From: an uncultured bacterium
GTDB taxonomy: Bacteria; Muiribacteriota; Ozemobacteria; Ozemobacterales; Ozemobacteraceae
Assembly (NCBI GenBank): GCA_900317935.1
Contig: ONIU01000008.1
Span: forward strand, 1 to 57,635
Length of the DNA stretch: 57,635 nt
Direction: 5' to 3'
Numbering within the stretch: position 1 is the first letter of the stretch; each line of letters opens with the position of its first letter. A program made the position numbers and the translations under genes. Under the pieces are notes generated by a model. That model made no database searches, was not told where the DNA came from, and worked only from the letters and a program-made list of their open reading frames with translations. Below are positions 50,246 to 57,635 of the stretch, piece by piece.

Positions 50246-51529
50246 ATGAATAACATATTTTTGCGTCTAAAAAATCTGTTTTTTATTGCATTCCTTATAC
50301 TGACTATTCCTCAATATTCTTTTGCTGCAAAGACTGCGGAAGAAATACAGAATGAAATAGACGCCATTGATATACAGATTAAATATTTAAAAATCAAGGT
50401 TGATAGCCAGAAAAAGAAAAGCCAAAACTTAGAAAAACGAATCAAAGAGAAAAAACAGGAAATAAAAGACCTGGGTTCTCAGATAGAACAATTATCTAAA
50501 AATCAGGAAGAAGCTCAAATTCAGATAAAAAAGCTGGAAGAAGATAATGCTGAAAGCAGAAAACAGCTTAGAGAACTCTTAACTAGATTTAGAAACAGAC
50601 TGGTTCAGCTTCATAAAATAAGACAGGGTACCTTAGTTAGTTCTGTTCTTTTTGCCAAAGATCTTAATGCTTTTCTTAACCGTTATCAAATGGTTAAGTA
50701 TTTATTGGAATCTGATAAAGCAATTATTGAAGAGCTAAAGGCTAAAGATGAGAAAATAAAACGAATAAGCCTACGATTAAGTGAAAAAAATGCTGCTTTA
50801 GAAGCTAGCAAAAGGGAAATGACAGAAAAACAGAAAAAGCTGGCAAAAGAACAGTCTTCTTTGAATGCTATGTTAAACTCTGTTCTTCTAGAGAAAAAAG
50901 TTTTCCTCCAGAAAGAAAAATCATTGGCTTCTTCTCGTAAACAGTTAGAAAAGCAAATTGAAGAGGCCGCAAAGCTAGCTTCAAAACCTGGATTTGAAAA
51001 AGAATTAGGTATTACAGAAGATTCTGTGGCTGTTTCTGATAAAAAAACACAGACAGCAACTACAGTTGTTGCTATGCCAGCTTCTTCTGAAAATGAAAAG
51101 AAAAGATCTAATAGCAATAACGAAGAAACAGCTTTATCTGATTCATGTTCAGAAATTGCTAAGATAATGAATTTTATGTGGCCGATTAGCAAAGAATTTA
51201 GGGAACAGGTTTTTGAAAAAGGTGGTGAAGACGCCAGTGCTCTCTTTATAAAACCTGCTGCTGATGCTGAAATTATGGCTGCAGCTAAGGGAAAAGTATT
51301 GTATAAAGGTTTCCTTAGTGGATTAGGTGACGTGGTTATTTTAGGACACCAACGTGGTTTTTCCACCGTTTACGCTAGATTAGATAATGTGTGGGTTGGT
51401 TTGAATGAAGTTGTAGATAAAGGAACTGTTATAGGAAAGGTAGATGGGGGTGGAATCAATGGAATGTTGCATTTTGAAATCCGATTCGGCGGAAAAAAGA
51501 TGCCGCCACTTCAATACTTACCACAGTAA
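50246..51529 (+). CDS. envC: EnvC-like murein hydrolase activator (coiled coil + degenerate LytM)
   Basis: 427 residues from ATG 50246; the in-frame ATG at 50231 lies inside ftsX and would add five residues. A signal peptide (cleavage near SFAA) is followed by a long coiled coil (about 30-235) of K/E/Q-rich heptads, a Ser/Asn linker and a LytM/M23 domain (about 310-427). The zinc ligands are damaged: YARLDN stands for YAHLS and MLHFEIR for HLHFEIR. This is the EnvC pattern, where the domain activates amidases and does not itself cut. The last 71 bases overlap the first prepilin-SUMF1 gene. Confidence 0.92.
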   Translation: MNNIFLRLKNLFFIAFLILTIPQYSFAAKTAEEIQNEIDAIDIQIKYLKIKVDSQKKKSQNLEKRIKEKKQEIKDLGSQIEQLSKNQEEAQIQIKKLEEDNAESRKQLRELLTRFRNRLVQLHKIRQGTLVSSVLFAKDLNAFLNRYQMVKYLLESDKAIIEELKAKDEKIKRISLRLSEKNAALEASKREMTEKQKKLAKEQSSLNAMLNSVLLEKKVFLQKEKSLASSRKQLEKQIEEAAKLASKPGFEKELGITEDSVAVSDKKTQTATTVVAMPASSENEKKRSNSNNEETALSDSCSEIAKIMNFMWPISKEFREQVFEKGGEDASALFIKPAADAEIMAAAKGKVLYKGFLSGLGDVVILGHQRGFSTVYARLDNVWVGLNEVVDKGTVIGKVDGGGINGMLHFEIRFGGKKMPPLQYLPQ

Positions 51530-52877
51530 AAAAGGTTTTACTCTTGTAGAGTTATTTATTGTTTTATCTATTTTGGCTGTTATCACTACGATTTCAGTCT
51601 CTTATTTTCATGATTATATTGAAGATGCCAAGATAACCGTTAGAAATACTAACGTTAAATTAGTTAATGAAGCATTAGCCAGGTATTATAAAGAACATAC
51701 CTATTATCCCAAATATATGTGGAGAAATGATTCTGTTGATGATATTAAACATAATGTCAATAAGGGATTAGATACTGCTCTTTCAAGCTATTTTGCCAAT
51801 AAAACTGTTTCTGCAATACTTTCAGAAGCGTCGGATTCTAAAGGTTATGAAATTTATTATAGAGTTACTAAGCCTCGTAAAATAAATCGTGTAACAAACG
51901 ATGAAAATATAAATGTAGATAACTCTTTTGATGTTGGCACCTGGAAAAGGGCTAAAAATCTTAGAGTTGAAACTTTTGACTACTTAGTAAACGAAATCAA
52001 AATTGTTGATTTGGATATTCCAACAACTACATTTGATAATCTTGAAAAGTTCAATTTCCCTCTTATATCTGATTCGGAACCAATTTCAAATGATCCTTCC
52101 AGATACAATACAATAGAAAAAGATGATAACTTAGATCTTAAGATGATTTGCTGTCCTCCCGGAACCTTTTTGATGGGAGCTCCAATGGATGAAGTCGGAC
52201 GAAAGACAAACGAAACCCCCCATAATGTAACTCTTACAAAACAATTTTTGATAAGTAAATATGAAATTACTCAAAAGCAATATCTTAAAGTTATGGGGAC
52301 AAACCCATCTAACAATAAGAAAAATGAGGATAATCCTGTTGAAAATATGACTAGAGATAACGCATTAGAGTTTTGTGAAAGGCTTAACACAAATTTTTCA
52401 AGATTAGTACCTTATGGCTATAAATTTGACTTGCCTACTGAAGCTCAGTGGGAATATGCCTGCCGAGCCGGTACAACAAAGGCTTTAAACAATAACAAGG
52501 ATTGTGTAACTACAGACAATTATGCAAATATACGCGAAGTAGCATGGTTTAATAATAATTCAAATTTTAGTACAGATGATAACAAAAAACAAACACATCC
52601 TGTTGGGCAGAAAATGGCTAATAACTGGGGTTTATACGATATGCACGGCAATGTAGAAGAATTGATAAAAGATGTAAGACCAAGTAATTATCCTCCTTAT
52701 CCTCCAGAAGATGCTATAGATCCGTTAGTAACTGTAGGAAATCAGAGATGTCATAGAGGAGGAAGTTTTGAGGCAACTTATGACAGATGTCGTTCGGCTT
52801 CAAGACAAGGCAGTGCTTTGAATTCTGCTTCAAAAAATGTAGGTTTTCGTGTCGTTCTAGTTCCAATCGACGAATAA
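51459..52877 (+). CDS. Prepilin-like protein with C-terminal SUMF1 (FGE-sulfatase) domain, copy 1
   Basis: 472 residues. An N-terminal prepilin signal KKG^FTLVELFIVLSILAV (cleavage after G) is followed by a pseudopilin-like helix (YHSKKG to RYYKEHTYYPKY) and, from about residue 225, a SUMF1-type domain (CCPPGTFLMGAPMDEVGRKT, LPTEAQWEYACRAGT, WGLYDMHGNVEELI, RGGSFEATYDRCRSASR). The start lies inside envC: ATG 51459 has GGGGGTGG at 51446-51453; an ATG at 51444 is also possible. Family members act as formylglycine generators or non-catalytic C-type-lectin-fold binders; a ligand-binding pilus tip is suspected here. It is the first of three tandem paralogues. Confidence 0.9.
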   Translation: MECCILKSDSAEKRCRHFNTYHSKKGFTLVELFIVLSILAVITTISVSYFHDYIEDAKITVRNTNVKLVNEALARYYKEHTYYPKYMWRNDSVDDIKHNVNKGLDTALSSYFANKTVSAILSEASDSKGYEIYYRVTKPRKINRVTNDENINVDNSFDVGTWKRAKNLRVETFDYLVNEIKIVDLDIPTTTFDNLEKFNFPLISDSEPISNDPSRYNTIEKDDNLDLKMICCPPGTFLMGAPMDEVGRKTNETPHNVTLTKQFLISKYEITQKQYLKVMGTNPSNNKKNEDNPVENMTRDNALEFCERLNTNFSRLVPYGYKFDLPTEAQWEYACRAGTTKALNNNKDCVTTDNYANIREVAWFNNNSNFSTDDNKKQTHPVGQKMANNWGLYDMHGNVEELIKDVRPSNYPPYPPEDAIDPLVTVGNQRCHRGGSFEATYDRCRSASRQGSALNSASKNVGFRVVLVPIDE

Positions 52878-52910
52878 AACTTTACAAAAATTAACATTTA
52901 TTCTTAGCGA

Positions 52911-52954
52911 AATGTACCCTACTAATTATAATTAAATTAGTAGGGTACATTTTT
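52911..52954 (+). terminator. Terminator-like hairpin after the first prepilin-SUMF1 gene
   Basis: A perfect 16-bp stem (ATGTACCCTACTAATT, 52912-52927, and its complement 52935-52950) with a 7-base loop, followed by TTTTT. The stem is AT-rich at its top. Confidence 0.85.
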
Positions 52955-53032
52955 GAGTGTGTAATTCATAAATAATCAACTTAATCTTTTATTCTACTGA
53001 CTTTATGCTGAGTTAATAGAGGTGCTTAAATC

Positions 53033-54415
53033 TTGCTGTTTCTTTCCTATAGCAAAAGAGGTTTTACTGTTATAGAAATATTTATCGTTCTTTCAATTTT
53101 AGCTGTAATATCTTCAGTGTCGTTTTCTTATTATAAAGATTATGTTGAAGATGCAAAAAAGACTGTTAGAATAACTAATGAGAAGTTAGTTAATGATGCT
53201 TTAAATAGATATTATAAAGATCATATGACTTACCCTAAGTATCAATGGAAACATGATTCTGTTGAAGATTTAAAAAATAAAATGAATAGGGGGTTAGATT
53301 CAGCTCTTTCAGGCTATTTTACTAATAAGAATGTTTCAGATATTCTACAGGAGGGAGCAGATACTAAGGGTTATGATATTTTTTTCCGTGTTACTGAGCC
53401 TCATAAAAGAGATTCTGAAAGCGGCAATTTAGATAATTCTTCTGAAGTCGGAAAATGGAAAGCGGCAAAGAATTTAAGAATTGAAACAAGAGACTTTCTT
53501 GTTCATGAAGTAAGAATTGCAGAATCAGACTCGGGAATTACAGCTAGCACTTTTGATAACTTAGAAAAATTTAATTTCCCTTTAAAGGCAGATTCTGAGC
53601 CAATAGGCAATTCAGAGACAAATTACAATACAGTAAATGTTAATGATGATTTTGATATTCAAATGGTTTGTATTCCTCCTGGAACCTTTAGGATGGGCAG
53701 TCCAACAACCGAAAAGGGAAGAAACAATAGAACAGGCCAAGTTACCGAAAGTCAGCATTTAGTAACCATTTCAAAAAGTTTTTTAATTAGTAGATATGAA
53801 ATCACCCGACAACAATATTATAAAGTTTTAGGAATAAATGATCCTAAGCCAGAAGCAACCGGCACTCATCCTATTAATGGAATCTCTTGGAACGATGCAA
53901 AAGCTTTTTGTAATAAATTGAATAATCAATATTCAAGGTTTGTTCCCTATGGTTATAAATTCGATTTGCCTACGGAAGCTCAGTGGGAATATGCTTGCAG
54001 AGCAGGAACTACATCTGCTTTAAATAGCGGGAAAGAGGTTACTGATCCAGATAGGAATAATTGTCCTAACATAAATGAAGTTGGTTGGGCTTTTAGTAAT
54101 TCTGGAGGCAGAGTGCACAAGGTTGCCAGTGTAGAGAAGATTCCAAATAAATGGGGTATATATGATATGCACGGCAATGTAGCTGAGTGGTGTCTTGATA
54201 CACGCAGTACCACTTATGAAGATTATAGTTTTACCGACCCTGAAGTGCCGCTTATAGATCCTATTAGGCTTGGTGGCAGTAACTATATGATCAGAGGTGG
54301 TGGCTATAGCAGCGAAAATAAAAGATTGCGTTCTGCTGCTAGAGATGCAAAAGCCAGTACTTCTACGGAAGCTTTTTTGGGAATTCGAGTTGTCCTTGTA
54401 CCCATAGATGAGTAA
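53033..54415 (+). CDS. Prepilin-like protein with C-terminal SUMF1 domain, copy 2
   Basis: 460 residues from a TTG start (53033). AGAGG lies 10 bases upstream and no in-frame ATG exists before the prepilin signal KRG^FTVIEIFIVLSILAV. The leader is therefore short (MLFLSYSKRG). The pseudopilin part (NDALNRYYKDHMTYPKYQWK) and the SUMF1 part (CIPPGTFRMGSPTTEKGRNN, LPTEAQWEYACRAGT, WGIYDMHGNVAEWC, RGGGYSSENKRLRSAAR) are colinear with copy 1. It is the most diverged of the three in the C-terminal binding region, and it has Ile in place of Cys at the CCPPG site. Confidence 0.9.
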   Translation: MLFLSYSKRGFTVIEIFIVLSILAVISSVSFSYYKDYVEDAKKTVRITNEKLVNDALNRYYKDHMTYPKYQWKHDSVEDLKNKMNRGLDSALSGYFTNKNVSDILQEGADTKGYDIFFRVTEPHKRDSESGNLDNSSEVGKWKAAKNLRIETRDFLVHEVRIAESDSGITASTFDNLEKFNFPLKADSEPIGNSETNYNTVNVNDDFDIQMVCIPPGTFRMGSPTTEKGRNNRTGQVTESQHLVTISKSFLISRYEITRQQYYKVLGINDPKPEATGTHPINGISWNDAKAFCNKLNNQYSRFVPYGYKFDLPTEAQWEYACRAGTTSALNSGKEVTDPDRNNCPNINEVGWAFSNSGGRVHKVASVEKIPNKWGIYDMHGNVAEWCLDTRSTTYEDYSFTDPEVPLIDPIRLGGSNYMIRGGGYSSENKRLRSAARDAKASTSTEAFLGIRVVLVPIDE

Positions 54416-54536
54416 TATTTAACAAAAAGTATTTTTAATTTTTAGAAAAATAATTATAATTATATTAAGATATTATATTACTCTAAAACAAATATCTCTT
54501 AGTCATACTATGCTGTATTTGAGGTACCGAATAACT

Positions 54537-55910
54537 GTGTCAAATACTACTCAAAACAAAAAAGGTTTTACTCTTATAGAAGTATTTATAGTTCTATCTG
54601 TTTTAGCTGTAGTATCTGCTGTTTCTGTTTCTTATTATAGAGATTATGTTGAAGATGCAAAAATGACAGTAAGAAAAACTAATGAAAAGTTAGTTAATGA
54701 TGCTCTAAATAGATACTATAAAGAAAATATGGCTTACCCTAAGTATCAGTGGAAACAAGATTCCATTGAAGATTTGAAAAATAAGATTAATAAAGGGCTT
54801 AATTCTTCTCTATCTGGCTATTTTGTAAATAAGACTGTTTCAGAAATTCTTCAAGAGGGGGCCGATACTAAAGGTTACGATATTTATTTCCGTGTTACAG
54901 AACCTCATAAAAGAGATTCTCTTGAAGGAAATGTAGACAAAAGCACTGAAATAGGAACTTGGAAAATGGCCAAGCATCTAAGAGTTGAAACCAAAGATTA
55001 TTTAGTCAATGAAGTAAGAATTGTGGAACCAGACTCAGGAATTTCAGCCAGTACTTTTATCGGTGGTGAAAGATTTAGTTTTCCGCTTAAAGATAATTCT
55101 GTACCGATAAGCAATGTGAATTCTGATTATAATACAGTAAATGTTAATGATGAGTTTGATATTGAATTGGTGTGTTGCCCTCCAGGCAGATTTCTTATGG
55201 GAGCCCCAATGAGTGAATTGGGAAGGAGAAATAACGAAAACCCTCATTGGGTAACTCTTACAAAACAATTTTTAATTGGTAAATTCGAAGTGACTCAGAA
55301 ACAGTATAAAAAAGTAATGGGAACCAATCCTTCCTATTTTAATTCAGATGAAATGCGTCCTGTTGATAGTGTTTCCTATAATGATGCTAATGATTTTTGC
55401 AATAAACTTAATACTGAGTATTCTAGATTCGTTCCTTACGGTTATAAATTTGATTTGCCTACAGAAGCTCAGTGGGAATATGCCTGCAGAGCAGGAACGA
55501 CATCTGCTTTAAATAATGGTAAAGAGCTTACTGCTATTGGAGATAATGATTTTTGCCCAAATCTAGATGAAGTTGCCTGGTTTAAAAAAAGTAAAAATTC
55601 CAATAGTAACCCACACTTTGTTGGTGACCCTAGAAAAAAGCCAAATGCCTGGGGTTTATATGATATGCATGGAAATGTTCATGAATTAGTAAAAGATTTA
55701 AGACAAGTAAATGGAAATAATTATCCTGGCTATCCTCCTGAAGATGCTGTGGATCCTTTAGTTACTGCTGGCAACCAAAATGTTCGAAGAGGTGGGTGTT
55801 ATTCTTCGGTAACTTATAGATGCCGATCAGCTTCTAGAGATGGCTGTGCTAAGAATACAAAGGATAGGACCATGGGTTTTCGTGTAGCTCTTGTTCCTAT
55901 AGACGATTAA
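54537..55910 (+). CDS. Prepilin-like protein with C-terminal SUMF1 domain, copy 3
   Basis: 457 residues from GTG 54537, chosen because GAGGT (54521-54525) precedes it and it gives a normal 10-residue leader before KKG^FTLIEVFIVLSVLAV; the ATG at 54510 is the alternative. The pseudopilin domain is nearly identical to that of copy 2 (NDALNRYYKE, MAYPKYQWKQDSIEDLKNKI). The SUMF1 domain is closer to copy 1 (CCPPGRFLMGAPMSELGRRN, WGLYDMHGNVHELVKD, RRGGCYSSVTYRCRSASRDG). This mosaic relationship suggests exchange between paralogues. A family C array begins on the base after its stop. Confidence 0.9.
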   Translation: MSNTTQNKKGFTLIEVFIVLSVLAVVSAVSVSYYRDYVEDAKMTVRKTNEKLVNDALNRYYKENMAYPKYQWKQDSIEDLKNKINKGLNSSLSGYFVNKTVSEILQEGADTKGYDIYFRVTEPHKRDSLEGNVDKSTEIGTWKMAKHLRVETKDYLVNEVRIVEPDSGISASTFIGGERFSFPLKDNSVPISNVNSDYNTVNVNDEFDIELVCCPPGRFLMGAPMSELGRRNNENPHWVTLTKQFLIGKFEVTQKQYKKVMGTNPSYFNSDEMRPVDSVSYNDANDFCNKLNTEYSRFVPYGYKFDLPTEAQWEYACRAGTTSALNNGKELTAIGDNDFCPNLDEVAWFKKSKNSNSNPHFVGDPRKKPNAWGLYDMHGNVHELVKDLRQVNGNNYPGYPPEDAVDPLVTAGNQNVRRGGCYSSVTYRCRSASRDGCAKNTKDRTMGFRVALVPIDD

Positions 55911-55950
55911 CCACCTACCACTTACCACCTCACCTACACTCATCACCCTC
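55911..55950 (-). repeat. Family C array after the third prepilin-SUMF1 gene
   Basis: CCACCTACCACTTACCACC and CACCTACACTCATCACC, which on the minus strand reads GGTGGTAAGTGGTAGGTGG. It matches the arrays at about 17164-17180 and 34160-34200 but in the opposite orientation. Confidence 0.75.
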
Positions 55951-55965
55951 TTTTTCCCTAATCTA

Positions 55966-55994
55966 TTGTATATTTCATCCCGATATGTTAGAAT
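55966..55994 (+). promoter_or_regulatory. Putative promoter of ctpA
   Basis: TTGTAT (55966-55971), 17-base spacer, TAGAAT (55989-55994). The leader is about 40 bases, with GAAGGTG (56026-56032) before the ATG at 56039. Confidence 0.6.
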
Positions 55995-56038
55995 TTAAGA
56001 TAGACTTGATAAATTTACCCTAATTGAAGGTGTTTTTA

Positions 56039-57460
56039 ATGTTCAAAAAATTATTTAAATATTCATTGGTAGTAACTCTCATATTTGGAATTATATTGGT
56101 AGTTACTAATAACAATGCTACTGCAGCTACAACTAATTTGACTTACTTTAAATCTTTGGATTTGATTCGCAAAGTTCTTGAATTAATCAAATCTGATTAT
56201 GTAGAAGAAAACATTGATGAACAGAAGCTTATATATGGTGCTATCGAAGGTATGCTTAAAAAGCTTGATGACCCATATACACGTTTTATGGAACCAAAGA
56301 ACTTTGCTGATATGCAGACAGAAACCCAGGGTGAATTTGGCGGTCTCGGCATAGTTATTTCCGTAAAAGACAGAATGCTCACTGTTATTTCTCCGATAGA
56401 TGATACTCCAGCCGCTCGTGCAGGCATCATGGCCGGCGATATGATTATTAAAATTGATGGCAAGGATGTTATAGATATAGCTCTTCATGATGCAGTAAAC
56501 CTTTTAAGAGGTCCTGTTGGAACAAAGGTTACTGTAACAATCATGCGTGAAGGTTCTAAAGAAACCAAAGATTATGAACTTGAACGCCAGATTATCAAGG
56601 TTCCTAGTATTAAATACTGGACTATTGGTCACGATATTGGCTATATCAGATTGACTCAGTTTATTCAGACTTCTTCTGAAGATTTGGAAAAAGCTCTCAT
56701 CAATTTGGAAAAGAACGGTGTTAAGTCGATTATTCTTGACTTGCGCAACAACCCAGGCGGATTGTTGACTGCTGCTGTAGAAGTTGGCCGTAAGTTTATT
56801 GCCAAGGGCGATATCGTTTCTATCAAAGGCAGAGATGGCGAAAAGAATACATATAGTTCTTTCTATAAATATCATCCGACTCTTCCTCTTATCGTTCTCA
56901 TTAATGAAGGTTCAGCTTCTGCTTCAGAAATCGTTGCCGGTGCTATAAAAGATAATAAACGCGGTTTGTTGCTTGGTAAGAAGTCTTTTGGTAAGGGTTC
57001 TGTTCAGACTGTTATTTCTCTCAATGATGGTTCTGCAATGGCTCTTACTACTGCTCTTTATTACACTCCATCTGGTGTAAATATCCATAAGACTGGTATT
57101 AAACCTGATATCGAAGTAGATCTTCCTAAATTTGACGAATCAAAGACTGAAGAAATCAAAAAGAAGATTGAAGACGATCAGAAGTATTTGCAACTTCTAA
57201 GTAATGCTCCTCATCAGGATAAGACCGCTACAGATACTTATACTGCTGAACTGGCTTCAGGTGCTATTCTTATTAACTATGTTAATAGAAATGCCTCTGA
57301 AACCCATAAACTCAGCGGTTTTGTAGAACCTCCTGACAGCCTTGCTCATGGCAAGCTCGAAGAATATGTTATCAATCCTTACGATACTCAGCTCCAAAGA
57401 GCTATAGATATTATGAAATCAACTAATATCTTCCTTCCAATTATGGATAGCAAAAATTAA
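56039..57460 (+). CDS. ctpA: C-terminal processing peptidase (S41, CtpA/Prc family)
   Basis: 473 residues from ATG 56039, which has GAAGGTG in front; the in-frame TTG at 56024 is unlikely. Signal anchor (about 5-28), helical N-terminal part with LDDPYTRFMEPKNFADMQ, PDZ domain (about 90-175, GGLGIVISVKDRMLTVISPI and AGIMAGDMIIKIDGKDV), and the S41 protease core. The catalytic Ser is in EGSASASEIVAGA and the Lys in KKSFGKGSVQ. It acts in the periplasm on C-termini of envelope proteins, often wall hydrolases or their activators, which fits the ftsEX-envC neighbourhood. A prepilin gene overlaps its stop by one base. Confidence 0.95.
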   Translation: MFKKLFKYSLVVTLIFGIILVVTNNNATAATTNLTYFKSLDLIRKVLELIKSDYVEENIDEQKLIYGAIEGMLKKLDDPYTRFMEPKNFADMQTETQGEFGGLGIVISVKDRMLTVISPIDDTPAARAGIMAGDMIIKIDGKDVIDIALHDAVNLLRGPVGTKVTVTIMREGSKETKDYELERQIIKVPSIKYWTIGHDIGYIRLTQFIQTSSEDLEKALINLEKNGVKSIILDLRNNPGGLLTAAVEVGRKFIAKGDIVSIKGRDGEKNTYSSFYKYHPTLPLIVLINEGSASASEIVAGAIKDNKRGLLLGKKSFGKGSVQTVISLNDGSAMALTTALYYTPSGVNIHKTGIKPDIEVDLPKFDESKTEEIKKKIEDDQKYLQLLSNAPHQDKTATDTYTAELASGAILINYVNRNASETHKLSGFVEPPDSLAHGKLEEYVINPYDTQLQRAIDIMKSTNIFLPIMDSKN

Positions 57461-57635
57461 TGCGGAAAAGCAATGATAAAGTAGTGACTTTTGCTTTGCT
57501 CAACAAAAAAAGAGCTTTAAGCTTAGTTGAGCTGGTTGTTATTACTTTTATCATTGCTATCATTGCTACAATGGCTTTTCCTGCCTATAAGATTTTTCAG
57601 CAGCGTAGCAAAGAAAAGCGTTTAAAAAAGATTCT
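57460..57635 (+). CDS. Prepilin-like protein, 3'-truncated by window edge
   Basis: 58 complete codons are visible from ATG 57460, which overlaps the ctpA stop (TAATG). The leader of about 19 residues ends NKKRA and is followed by LSLVELVVITFIIAIIATMA, a type IV prepilin or pseudopilin N-terminal helix with Glu5. The cleavage residue would be Ala in place of Gly, which prepilin peptidases tolerate less well. The rest of the protein is outside the window, so a SUMF1 domain here cannot be judged. Confidence 0.85.
   Translation, partial: MRKSNDKVVTFALLNKKRALSLVELVVITFIIAIIATMAFPAYKIFQQRSKEKRLKKI

Noticed and set aside
51459..55910. Diversity-generating retroelement (SUMF1-fold targets plus Avd-like four-helix-bundle proteins)
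   Set aside because: No reverse transcriptase and no template/variable repeat pair were found, and the four-helix genes are 10 kb or more away and linked to other repeats. Only a genome-wide search could revive this.

Overview
The window is about 36% GC and comes from a diderm (LPS-bearing) bacterium with type IV pili or type II-like secretion and chemosensory/c-di-GMP signalling. Evidence for an outer membrane is a Kdo transferase (WaaA), an LpxL-like acyltransferase and three family-9 (heptosyl-type) glycosyltransferases. HEAT/TPR proteins, pilin-SUMF1 fusions, a DUF5693-CsaB fusion and a type 3 ProS suggest an uncultured deep-branching lineage (Riflebacteria-like is my guess from gene style, not a demonstrated placement). 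No rRNA, tRNA, CRISPR, prophage or transposase gene was recognised.

Layout. 1-7.4 kb: the end of a giant surface protein with Ig-like modules, then a putative TPR lipoprotein. 7.5-12.6 kb: a membrane-FHA protein, a four-helix-bundle cassette, an AAA+ ATPase with winged helix, and unknown proteins. 12.6-24.2 kb: DUF5693-CsaB, asd, a secreted protein, a DUF362-ferredoxin protein and the lipid A/core genes (acyltransferase, waaA, two GT9). 24.6-29.9 kb: a secreted beta-helix protein, a TMEM43-like protein, a third GT9, a MobA-like nucleotidyltransferase and a Cys-rich miniprotein. 30-34.1 kb: pyrimidine-nucleoside phosphorylase, dGTPase and a chemoreceptor. 34.5-39.6 kb: a small membrane protein and a TPR / GGDEF / HEAT operon. 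39.6-42 kb: a decayed island with hsdM and hsdS wrecks full of repeats, a second four-helix-bundle cassette and an antitoxin with a truncated toxin. 42-48.4 kb: proS, then a convergent operon of canonical PilT, a PilT paralogue with altered catalytic motifs, and a HEAT-TPR protein. 48.6-57.6 kb: ftsE-ftsX-envC, three tandem prepilin-SUMF1 fusions, ctpA and the start of another prepilin.

The most unusual feature is the density of intergenic repeats. At least five families occur: (A) GTTACAAG/CTTGTAAC arrays, (B) GAGAACGGAGAA arrays, (C) GTGGTAAGTGG arrays, (D) 15-bp GTGRNACRCTTYGYT units and (E) C/G-rich hairpin modules. There is also a two-copy palindrome of about 80 bp. Many begin within 0-2 bases of a stop codon. 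Two four-helix-bundle genes (the family also encoded by 23S rRNA intervening sequences) are each bracketed by inverted arrays of a different family, A or B. Gene-less A arrays elsewhere look like non-autonomous derivatives. This is the best candidate for an undescribed mobile or structural element system here.
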